From NCBI GenBank assembly GCA_027488845.1, contig JAIYBC010000067.1, positions 1-64,000 of the forward strand: 64,000 bases of DNA. The letters are read 5' to 3'. The DNA is from Verrucomicrobiales bacterium (GTDB lineage Bacteria; Verrucomicrobiota; Verrucomicrobiia; Limisphaerales; UBA9464). A program made the translations under genes and the position numbers. This document shows positions 53,737 through 61,355 of the stretch, piece after piece. Below the pieces are notes generated by a model. It did no database searches and was not told where the DNA came from. It saw only the letters and a list, made by a program, of their open reading frames with translations. Numbering within the stretch: the stretch's first letter is position 1; each line of letters begins with the position of its first letter.

Positions 53737-55586
53737 TTTTAAAATATATAAAAAAGCTGCTCGCTTTAGTTTTCTGTAGCCAATTTACCGTTACAGCCCA
53801 ACAATACCAGCAAGACCAGATCATCAATATCCAGTTTGCTGGCAGCGGTTCCTCTCTAAAATCAGGAACAGCAGCAGTGGGAGCCAACACAACGGACCAT
53901 TGGAATCTTCACAACCGAGACAGTCAACTACTTGGAACCCCTAACAATCGGCTACACTGGGCCAATCAACAGGCCTCTCCTGCATCCATAACTGTCAACA
54001 ACGCGCCCGGATTATGGGGTAATGGTCATCCAGACCCGATGTTTGGAGCATATGTTTACCCTGCAAACGCCGGAGACATCTCTGTCTCAATAACGAATCT
54101 ACCACCTGGAATCTACAGAGTTCTTGTTTATGCTCACGGAGGACCACCGGACGAACAAAACTCAAAGGTTTACCTCCAATCAGGAAACGCAGATTTCGGT
54201 TGGAGACGAACGACTACAACGAGCGCTTGGCGTTCCACAGAGTGGGTTGAAGGAAACCAGTTCGTTGCCTTTACCAATGTCACTATCGCCCCTAATGGCG
54301 GACTTTCCATTCAATGCAAGCCGGATGGCGCGTCCCAATCATTTTTGAACGGAATTCAACTGGTTCGCGAGCAAAGCCCAACCCCTCCGAACCTGATCAA
54401 CGTCCAATTCACTCAAATCACCTCTCCGAATCGCGTCGGTCTCGCTGCAATTGGAAACTCAACAAACGATCTATGGAACAAATATATACGCGATGACCCC
54501 GCTGGTGGATACCGAAACTTTGGAACACTAAGCAACCTATTCTGGAGCACTGGAGAATCTTCCCCTGCAAGTCTATCCATAGCAAATGCTCCAGGCGCCT
54601 GGGGAAATGGATTTCCAGACACCATGTTTGGAGCCTACCTCTATCCATTGGGGGGTGGCAACATTGACATCAACCTTTCGTCTTTGCCTACAGGAACTTA
54701 TGATGTCCTCGTATATGCTCACGGCGGGCCTCCTGATTCACAAAACTCACTTATCGAAGTTTCCTCTTTAGGGGATTCCTACGGTATCAAGGCTACCTCC
54801 GCAGCTCCTGACTGGTCTTTGCCAACTTGGCAAAATGGCCGGCAATACGTACTCTTCACCAACGTGTCGGTGGCGCCTTCGAGCGGCCTAACAATCGTCT
54901 CACGGCCAGGGCAAGCAAACGTAGCCGTAATCAACGGACTTCAATTGCTACGTCGCAGCAGTTCGGTCGATTTGACGCCACGGTTTTCCATTGTTCCCAA
55001 CGGCTCTGGAATTTTTACGAACTCAACTTCAGCGGCAATTGAAGGATTCCTGTATGGTAGCACTGTCCGCTATACAACGGACGGCACCACTCCGACATCT
55101 TCGTCTCCCCAGTTTACAAATCCTATCTCCATCACGACCAACGTCACGCTTCGGGCCTTGGCATTCCAGAACAATGCCCCGGTTGGCTCAGTCGTTTCGC
55201 AGTCCTTCCGCCGCGCCTATGTTTTCAACGATGGAATCACAGCTGAATGGAGAACTCGCTACTTCGGAGCGGAATACTGGTTAAATATCAATGCCTTCGC
55301 TGCAGCGGATCCCGACGGTGATGGCTCTACCAATGCTCAGGAATTTATCAACAATACCGATCCTACTGATCCAAACTCCGGGTTCAGAATCAATCTGACA
55401 CTGGTTCCGCGGATCGCTTGGAGAAGCACGACCGGAACGGTGTATCAGGTACTTCGTAAAGACTCCCCTACCGATCGCGATTGGAGCCTCGTACGGGAGT
55501 TCAGTGCGACCAACTCGGAGTCTGTCTTTGTCGATTCCGCGGTTACGAATCCGCATGGATTCTACACCGTCAGGCCGAAGCCATAA
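53733..55586 (+). CDS. secreted protein with two tandem ~180-residue repeats, chitobiase-type C domain and Ca-binding repeat
   Basis: This protein has 617 residues from ATG 53733, supported by GAAGG seven bases upstream. A signal peptide (LLALVFCSQFTVTAQ) leads to two homologous domains of about 180 residues. Both carry the block NAPGxWGNGxPDxMFGAY, then LPxGxYxVLVYAHGGPPDxQNS and NGxQLxR. Next come a chitobiase/hexosaminidase C-terminal-like segment (VRYTTDGTTPTSSSPQFTNP), a thrombospondin-3/EF-type repeat (DPDGDGSTNAQEFINNTDPT) and a last module ending HGFYTVRPKP, common at the ends of verrucomicrobial exported proteins. I do not recognise the duplicated domain; a jelly-roll/lectin-like fold is a guess. 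Codon use is AT-rich like the upstream methyltransferase. No sorting motif is visible. Confidence 0.8.
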   Translation: MILKYIKKLLALVFCSQFTVTAQQYQQDQIINIQFAGSGSSLKSGTAAVGANTTDHWNLHNRDSQLLGTPNNRLHWANQQASPASITVNNAPGLWGNGHPDPMFGAYVYPANAGDISVSITNLPPGIYRVLVYAHGGPPDEQNSKVYLQSGNADFGWRRTTTTSAWRSTEWVEGNQFVAFTNVTIAPNGGLSIQCKPDGASQSFLNGIQLVREQSPTPPNLINVQFTQITSPNRVGLAAIGNSTNDLWNKYIRDDPAGGYRNFGTLSNLFWSTGESSPASLSIANAPGAWGNGFPDTMFGAYLYPLGGGNIDINLSSLPTGTYDVLVYAHGGPPDSQNSLIEVSSLGDSYGIKATSAAPDWSLPTWQNGRQYVLFTNVSVAPSSGLTIVSRPGQANVAVINGLQLLRRSSSVDLTPRFSIVPNGSGIFTNSTSAAIEGFLYGSTVRYTTDGTTPTSSSPQFTNPISITTNVTLRALAFQNNAPVGSVVSQSFRRAYVFNDGITAEWRTRYFGAEYWLNINAFAAADPDGDGSTNAQEFINNTDPTDPNSGFRINLTLVPRIAWRSTTGTVYQVLRKDSPTDRDWSLVREFSATNSESVFVDSAVTNPHGFYTVRPKP

Positions 55587-55604
55587 TCTGCTGAAACGCC
55601 GACA

Positions 55605-55643
55605 TAGGATGGCCGCTCTTTCCAAGATGGAGCGGCCATCCTA
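55605..55643 (+). terminator. hairpin terminator of the methyltransferase-secreted protein unit
   Basis: Arms taggatggccgctc (55605-55618) and gagcggccatccta (55630-55643) pair perfectly over 14 bp with an 11-nt loop. It lies 18 nt after the stop and is followed only by a short T-run (gctttg). It separates the AT-rich unit from the next methyltransferase. Confidence 0.6.
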
Positions 55644-55657
55644 GCTTTGCCGACCTG

Positions 55658-56254
55658 ATGTCGACTCCCATTACCACCTCCACTGCTGGTAGCCACCAAA
55701 GACTCAACGTCGGGTGTGGCCTCGACATCCGACCGGGGTGGGTGAACCTCGATTCGGTCGACTACGGCGGAAACGACCTCTGCGATCTCAACCGCTACCC
55801 GTGGCCGTTCCCTGACAACCACTTCGACGAGGTCTACGCGTCCCACATCTTGGAGCATATGGGGAATTTCAACGCCGTGGTCACCGAGATCTGGCGGGTG
55901 TGCCGTCACGACGCCGTGATCACGGTGAAGGTCCCCTTCTTCCTCAGCACCAAGTTCTACTCCGAACCGGACCACCGGATCCCCTTCGGCATCCGCTCGT
56001 TCGACAACTACGAGGACATCCGCGGCCGCCGCCTCCGCTTCTACGAAAAGTGGAAGCTCGGCCATCGCACGAACTACGGCAGCCCCGCCCGGTTCGTCGT
56101 GGAGTCCAAGCGGTTCCATTTCTCCAACTTCGCGGTCCTGCGTTGGCTGAATTTCTTCATCAATCTGGAACCTGTCCTCTTCGAGCGCTTCTTCGCGACG
56201 CTGATCACCCCGGAGGAGGTCCATTTCCGTCTGCGCGTCTCGAAGGACGCGTAA
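55658..56254 (+). CDS. class I SAM-dependent methyltransferase
   Basis: This 198-residue protein has motif I QRLNVGCGLDIRPGWVNLD (14-32) and the FDEVYASHILEHMGNF region (about 57-72), typical of Methyltransf_11-like enzymes in polysaccharide clusters. The middle and C-terminal parts are rich in aromatic and basic residues (RIPFGIRSFDNYEDI, RFHFSNFAVLRWLNFFIN). Codon use returns to the GC-rich norm of the window. It is 14 nt past the hairpin that ends the AT-rich unit, and its own promoter is unclear. There is no signal peptide; it is cytoplasmic. It differs from the first methyltransferase, so it is not a recent duplicate. Confidence 0.87.
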   Translation: MSTPITTSTAGSHQRLNVGCGLDIRPGWVNLDSVDYGGNDLCDLNRYPWPFPDNHFDEVYASHILEHMGNFNAVVTEIWRVCRHDAVITVKVPFFLSTKFYSEPDHRIPFGIRSFDNYEDIRGRRLRFYEKWKLGHRTNYGSPARFVVESKRFHFSNFAVLRWLNFFINLEPVLFERFFATLITPEEVHFRLRVSKDA

Positions 56255-56406
56255 GTCCACGGCGAGGGGGATTCCCTCTCACGCGGAGACGCGGTGCGCT
56301 CGGAGGATGATGTTCCCGCCGGGGCACGGCGTGCCGCACCCAAGGTCACTGGGAGCCACTCCCCTTCGCGGCTTTGCGGATTTGCGTGAGGCTCCTCCGG
56401 GGCAGC

Positions 56407-56685
56407 TCAACCGTTCCCCGTCACCGCCGGGTCGCCGGTGGTGAAGTCCCGTCTTCCGTCCGGTCGGAACACCACGGCGCGCACGCCGCAGCCGCGTCGT
56501 CGGGTCTCCGCGATCGCCCACAGCCGGGCCGAGGAGGCGTCGGCCACCTCGACCTCGGCACACGGCGCAAGCAACCCGTCGCGCCCGACTCGGAACAGGA
56601 CCACCCGCCAACCCGACTCGGACGGGAGCTCGACCACCTGGGAAAACCGGATCACATCCCCAACCTCCCAGACGGGGTGGGACAT
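56407..56685 (-). CDS. small hypothetical protein downstream of the WD40 gene
   Basis: This 92-residue protein starts 18 nt after the WD40 gene on the same strand. Its sequence opens VWEVGDVIRFSQVVELPSES and has alternating hydrophobic strands (WRVVLFRVGRDGLLAPCAEV), suggesting a small beta-rich domain. The end (GDPAVTGNG) is flexible. It has no signal peptide, membrane segment or recognised family. Position, spacing and a composition unlike the arginine-rich shadow frames support a real gene at the end of the DUF1549/DUF1501/WD40 operon. Confidence 0.6.
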   Translation of the reverse strand: MSHPVWEVGDVIRFSQVVELPSESGWRVVLFRVGRDGLLAPCAEVEVADASSARLWAIAETRRRGCGVRAVVFRPDGRRDFTTGDPAVTGNG

Positions 56686-56703
56686 CGGCAGGGAGACCGT
56701 CCT

Positions 56704-57801
56704 TCAGGTCACCACCGAATGGATTTCCACGAGCCCGGCATCCGACCATCGGCCTTCCTTGGGACGGTCCTGTCCCTTCACCTTGGCCACGAACAGGCGG
56801 GAGCCGTCCGCCGAGAACCGCACCTGGCTGATCCGATGTTTGGCGTCCGTGGTGAACACGGATTTCCCGGTCGCCGTTTCGAAAAGGGCCAGGTTCCACG
56901 TTCCCTGGAAAAGCCGGCCGGCCATCACGAAAAGCCCGGCCTTCGGGTGGAACTCCAGCGTCTCCATGAGTCCCTGCCCGCTCTCGCCTTCATGGGTCTG
57001 GTCGAGCTTCTTCCCGCTGCGCCAATCGAACCGCTGCCAGCGCTGGACGCCGTTGCCTGCCATCGGATCCGCCATCGGCCCCATCCCGCAGGTGTAGATC
57101 TCGGATCCGTCCGGACTGAAGGTCAGGTCGAAGATGCCGCCGACGAAATGGTGGCTCTTGATGACGCCCCAGCCGGTGAGGTCGTCGGTCTTCCACCCGC
57201 CGACCTGACGGCCTGTTCCCACCTCCCACACGCGGACCTCGCCCATCAGGTTGCCGGCGGCCACCAGGGAGCCGTCCGCGGAGACGGCCACCGCCTGGGT
57301 TGGCGGCACGTGCGGAAAGGCGCCGAGAAGTTCACCGGTGGCCGTGTCGTACACCTTCACCGAAGGCTCGGTCTCCGGCGCGGGTTCATAGCGGTAGCCG
57401 CCGACCTCATAACGCCCCGTCACCGTCGCTACCCGACGTCCGTCCGCGGAGACCGCCATGTCCCACGACCAGAACCGGTGCGCCTTCACCGCGCGGATCT
57501 CCTTCCCCTCGGTCAGGTCGTGCCAACGCAGCGTGCCGTCGTAGCCACCCGAGAGCACGGTCCTGCGGTCCGGCAGCAACGCCACGGAGGAGGCGTAGCT
57601 TTCGTGGCGTCCGACAATCCGCGGCGAACCGGCTTCCGCGTCGAGGGCGGTGATCGATCCGTCCTGTCCCGCGGCGAGCAGGAGCGATCCGTCGGGGGTG
57701 GCGTCGAGGGCCAGCACGGGCGACGGCAGACGGAATTCCCGGAGGCGCTCGATGCGCGGAACCGCCTTCGTCGGCGGGGTCTTCGGTACGTTCTCGGACA
57801 T
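56704..57801 (-). CDS. WD40-repeat protein
   Basis: This 365-residue protein has about seven WD40-type blades: SPVLALDATPDGSLLLAAGQ, SSVALLPDRRTVLSGGYDGT, SWDMAVSADGRRVATVTG, TQAVAVSADGSLVAAGNLMG, FDLTFSPDGSEIYTCGMG, LETLEFHPKAGLFVMAGRLF and ISQVRFSADGSRLFVAKVKG. The repeats form a beta-propeller scaffold for protein contacts. No signal peptide is present. In Planctomycetota and Verrucomicrobiota, WD40 genes often follow DUF1549/DUF1553 and DUF1501 genes, as here: it starts 21 nt after the DUF1501 stop. It should be cytoplasmic by sequence, which is odd given that its operon partners are exported. Confidence 0.9.
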   Translation of the reverse strand: MSENVPKTPPTKAVPRIERLREFRLPSPVLALDATPDGSLLLAAGQDGSITALDAEAGSPRIVGRHESYASSVALLPDRRTVLSGGYDGTLRWHDLTEGKEIRAVKAHRFWSWDMAVSADGRRVATVTGRYEVGGYRYEPAPETEPSVKVYDTATGELLGAFPHVPPTQAVAVSADGSLVAAGNLMGEVRVWEVGTGRQVGGWKTDDLTGWGVIKSHHFVGGIFDLTFSPDGSEIYTCGMGPMADPMAGNGVQRWQRFDWRSGKKLDQTHEGESGQGLMETLEFHPKAGLFVMAGRLFQGTWNLALFETATGKSVFTTDAKHRISQVRFSADGSRLFVAKVKGQDRPKEGRWSDAGLVEIHSVVT

Positions 57802-57822
57802 GGCGGGTTCGGGGGAAGCGGT

Positions 57823-59163
57823 TCAGGCCAGCACGCCACGGATCGGTTCGGCGCGGTCCTCCACGCGATGGAAGGTCGGCAGGTCGCCGAGGTCGTAGGG
57901 CGCATGCGGGTCGATGCCCAACGCCGTGAAGATCGTCGCGAAAAGGTTCTTCTCGTCGTGGGCGGAACCGACGACGTCCACGCCGTCGGCATCGGTCTCC
58001 CCGACCACCACGCCGCGACGGATGCCGCATCCGGCAAGGGCGAGCGACCAGGCGTTGGGATAGTGGTCGCGTCCGCGGGCCTGGTTCATCCAGGGCGTCC
58101 GGCCGAACTCCCCCATCATCACCACCAGCGTGTCGTCGAGCAGGCCGCGCTCCTCGAGGTCGGTGACGAGGTTGAAGGCGATGCGGTCGAACTCGGGCAC
58201 CAGCATCTGGTAGATCTCGTTGTGGAACACGTGGGTGTCCCAGGGCATGCCGTTGGCGACCATGACGAACGGCGCGCCGTTCTCGACGAGGTGCCGTGCC
58301 TGGAGCGCATGGAGCCCGAACGCGCCGGGTCCGTAGCGCTCGCGGTCGCGGGCGGGAAGCCGGTCCAGGTCGAAGAGATGCGCGCAGCTCATCAGGCCCT
58401 TCACCCGCTCGAAGACGGCGTTCTGCGAGGCCGCGGCGGCGGAGCGTCGTTCGTTCTCATAGCGTTTGGCGAAGAACCGTCGCAGCGCCGAGCGCGCCTC
58501 GTGGTCCTCGGTGGTCATGTCCGCCTGCCGCACGGCGTTCTCGATGCGGTACTCGCCGCCGACGCGGACCGGACCGTACTGCGCCCCGAGCCAGCCGGCC
58601 CAGTTGCCGGCCTTGAACTCCTTGAACTCGTTCCCTTCGGGACAGGGATCGAGCAGGATGAAGTTGGGGACCGGGTTCTCCAGGTGTCCCAACTGCTGGG
58701 CGAGCACGGAGCCGAGCGTGGGCCGGATGAATGGCGGCCTCGGAGCGGACCCGCGGTTCAGCAGGTCGATGCCCTGGAGGTGTTCGCTCTGGTTGGTCTT
58801 CATCGACCGTACCACCGCGAGCCGGTCGGCGATGCCGGCCAAACGCGGCATGAGCTCGCCGAAGTGCACCCCGGGGATCTTCGTGGCGATGCTGCGGAAC
58901 GGTCCGCCGCTGACCCGGCCGGGCTTGGGATCCCAGGTCTCGAACTGGCTCGGAGCGCCGCAAAGCCAGAGGAGGATGCACTTCTTGGCCTTCTTCCGGA
59001 CGGTTTCCGCGAAGGTCGGCACCGAGAACAGTCCCGCCCAACTGGACACCGAGACGGCCCCCGCCGTCGCCATGCCGGTGAGGAAACGGCGGCGGTGCAG
59101 CACATGGTCCGGCTCGCCGCAGAGGGATCCGTTCAGGCCGGGGATGGACTCGGGAAGCGGCAT
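57823..59163 (-). CDS. DUF1501 family protein, Tat-exported
   Basis: This 446-residue protein has a twin-arginine signal (HRRRFLTGMATAGAVS, about 22-37). DUF1501 is an alkaline-phosphatase/sulfatase-like fold of unknown activity: KKCILLWLCGAPSQFETWDP, HFGELMPRLAGIADRLAVVR, then WDTHVFHNEIYQMLVPEFDR and VVMMGEFGRTPWMNQARGRD, with the metal-binding-like Asp/His residues in GRDHYPNAWSLALAGCGIR. It follows the DUF1549/DUF1553 gene by 4 nt and is surely co-transcribed; this pair is the classic arrangement of the system. Probably periplasmic. Confidence 0.93.
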   Translation of the reverse strand: MPLPESIPGLNGSLCGEPDHVLHRRRFLTGMATAGAVSVSSWAGLFSVPTFAETVRKKAKKCILLWLCGAPSQFETWDPKPGRVSGGPFRSIATKIPGVHFGELMPRLAGIADRLAVVRSMKTNQSEHLQGIDLLNRGSAPRPPFIRPTLGSVLAQQLGHLENPVPNFILLDPCPEGNEFKEFKAGNWAGWLGAQYGPVRVGGEYRIENAVRQADMTTEDHEARSALRRFFAKRYENERRSAAAASQNAVFERVKGLMSCAHLFDLDRLPARDRERYGPGAFGLHALQARHLVENGAPFVMVANGMPWDTHVFHNEIYQMLVPEFDRIAFNLVTDLEERGLLDDTLVVMMGEFGRTPWMNQARGRDHYPNAWSLALAGCGIRRGVVVGETDADGVDVVGSAHDEKNLFATIFTALGIDPHAPYDLGDLPTFHRVEDRAEPIRGVLA

Positions 59164-59167
59164 CGGT

Positions 59168-61177
59168 TCAGTGGTTGGTCTGGAATTCCGGCGAGGTCAG
59201 CAGCGCCCAGAGCAGCTGCTTGGTCCCGGCTTCGACGGAGCGCGAGGCGAGGAAACCGGCCGCCTCGCGGACCTCGTCCTTCGCCGCGGGTCGGCCGAGC
59301 ACGATCCGAATGGCTTCTGCCGCGCGCTTCGACGGATCGGGTATGCCGGCCAACCGACGGGTGAGGCCTCCGTCCCGGGGCTCCAAGAGCGCGTCGAATC
59401 CCGGCGCGTTGGAGAGGAACAGCGCCTGTTGCAGGGTGGCGTTGTACTCGGTCGGAAACAGGTCCGGGAACTGCCGGACGAAGGCCCGGCGCAGGTCGCG
59501 GTCCGTCGCCTTCACGGCGTCGCCCGAAGCCGTCAGCAGGACGATCGAGCGGTACAACGCCTCGGCCGAAAGAGGCTTCTCCGGGCCGCAGGCGAAGGCA
59601 TCGGCGGGCGGCGCCTTGGATCCCTTGGGGCGCGAATCCATCGCGTAGGCCCGGGTGAGCGCCAGCGTCCGGATCAGGCGCCGGACATCGTGTCCATGGG
59701 CCTGGAAATCCGCGGCCAACCAGTCGAGCAGGTCCGGGTGGCTGGCCGGATGCTTGGAGTCCATCAACTCCACCGGATGGACCAGCCCACGGCCGAAGAG
59801 CATGGCCCAGACGCGGTTGACCATGGCCCGGGCGAGGAGCGGGTTGTCCGCGGTGACCGCTTCCGCCAGCGCGGCGCGCCGGGAGAACAGCGGCTCCGCC
59901 GGAGCCGGCACGGGTCCCTTGTCGGTGCTGGGCGGAACCTTGTAGCGGGCCGGTTCGTCGACCTCCTTTTCGCCTTCCTTGGGCCAGGCCTCGTCGATGC
60001 GACGGCCGTTGAACAGGGTCATGAGGGCCGGCTGCGATTCCTTCTTGAGGTTCGCGAACGAGACGAACCCTCCGATGGCCGACTCCGCCAGGCCGGGCCC
60101 CTTCGGCGTTTCCACGTTCCGGGTCCGGTTGAACGCCGCGACCAGGCCCCAGTAGTGGGCCTGCTTGATCTCGCGGGCGATCATGTGGTCGTGGCATTGG
60201 GCGCACTGGATCTGGACGCCGAACACCAGGGGCGCGACCGCCTCGGCCATGGCCTGCGCGTTGCCCTTGCGCTCGTACAGGAACCATGCGGCGCCCCGCT
60301 CCTCCGGATTGCGCGGCCGCGCCACGATCAGCTCGTGCAGGACGCCGTTCCAAGGGCGGTTCTCCCGGAAGGACGCCTCGAGGTAGTCGAACCAGCCGTT
60401 CTGGCGCCGCTGGTCCTCGAAGTCGCCGCGCCGACGTCCCATCAGCACCACGTCGAACACCTCCGCCAGATGCCGCGGATGCTCCGGCGACGCCAGCAAA
60501 CGGTCGACCCAACGCCCGTGGCGTCCGGGTTTCCGGTCGGCCAGCGCCTCGGCCAATTCCGTCTCGGTGGGAATCCGGCCCACCAGGTCCAGATGGAGCC
60601 GGCGGAGGAACGCCGCGTCGTCGGCCGCATCGGAAGGTCGCACCTTGCGCTCCTTCCATCCGAGTTCCAGGAACCGGTCCACGACCCGTGTCGGGGAAAG
60701 GTCCGAGGGCGGCGTCCAGACCGGCGGCTTCCGCGGCGGCGCCGATGTGGCCACGGCCGGCACACCATTGGTCACCGGCGTTCCGTCGGAGGCCTTCTGA
60801 CGCTGGATCCAGGTCCGGACCAGGCCGATCTGCTCATCGGTCAACTGCCCCTTCGGCGGCATGTGGGGATCGCCTCCCGGGACGAGGACCTTCAACAGCA
60901 GGCTGTCGTCCGGACGCCCCGGAACGATCGCCGACCCGCGGTCGCCACCCCTCAGGATCGAGGCGAAGTCGCCGAGATCGAGTCCGCTCTTGGTCTTCAC
61001 GCCGCTGTGGCAATTGCCGCAGCGGTCGCGGAACAGCGGTTCGACGTGGTCCTTCCAGAACGGATCGTCCGCCGCCGTCAGCGTGCCCACCGCCAACAGG
61101 ACCGCCATCGCCCATCGGACGGTGTTCCCGGCTCCCGTCAAACGGTGGCCGAACGGAGTTGGGGAAGATTGGGACAT
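59168..61177 (-). CDS. DUF1549/DUF1553 (PSD1) protein with DUF1501 partner
   Basis: This 669-residue protein is much shorter than the two other PSD1 proteins here. The signal region WAMAVLLAVGTLTA leads to PSCyt1 with CGNCHSG and GDPHMPPKGQLTDEQIGLV. DUF1549 spans about 160-370 (LRRLHLDLVGRIPTETELAE, CAQCHDHMIAREIKQAHYWG with the second haem motif). DUF1553 covers about 425-665 (NPLLARAMVNRVWAMLFGRG, HPDLLDWLAADFQAHGHDVR, LLWALLTSPEFQTNH). It is the first gene of a leftward operon with DUF1501, WD40 and a small protein. The complex is thought to be periplasmic, with electron transfer inferred from the CxxCH motifs. No discoidin or other extra domain is present. Confidence 0.92.
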   Translation of the reverse strand: MSQSSPTPFGHRLTGAGNTVRWAMAVLLAVGTLTAADDPFWKDHVEPLFRDRCGNCHSGVKTKSGLDLGDFASILRGGDRGSAIVPGRPDDSLLLKVLVPGGDPHMPPKGQLTDEQIGLVRTWIQRQKASDGTPVTNGVPAVATSAPPRKPPVWTPPSDLSPTRVVDRFLELGWKERKVRPSDAADDAAFLRRLHLDLVGRIPTETELAEALADRKPGRHGRWVDRLLASPEHPRHLAEVFDVVLMGRRRGDFEDQRRQNGWFDYLEASFRENRPWNGVLHELIVARPRNPEERGAAWFLYERKGNAQAMAEAVAPLVFGVQIQCAQCHDHMIAREIKQAHYWGLVAAFNRTRNVETPKGPGLAESAIGGFVSFANLKKESQPALMTLFNGRRIDEAWPKEGEKEVDEPARYKVPPSTDKGPVPAPAEPLFSRRAALAEAVTADNPLLARAMVNRVWAMLFGRGLVHPVELMDSKHPASHPDLLDWLAADFQAHGHDVRRLIRTLALTRAYAMDSRPKGSKAPPADAFACGPEKPLSAEALYRSIVLLTASGDAVKATDRDLRRAFVRQFPDLFPTEYNATLQQALFLSNAPGFDALLEPRDGGLTRRLAGIPDPSKRAAEAIRIVLGRPAAKDEVREAAGFLASRSVEAGTKQLLWALLTSPEFQTNH

Positions 61178-61355
61178 GATGGATCGACGGATTCGCTCTG
61201 AAAGCGGTTCGGCCTACGGGGACGCCCCGGAATCTCCGTGGCTTCATGGAATTGTTCAAGTCGTCGGCCGCTGACTGCAGAACGGGAATCGAGACCCGAC
61301 CCCAGAGTTCGCCTCGCGTCCGTAACCGAACCGTCACCTTCGTGTCTCTGCGCGG

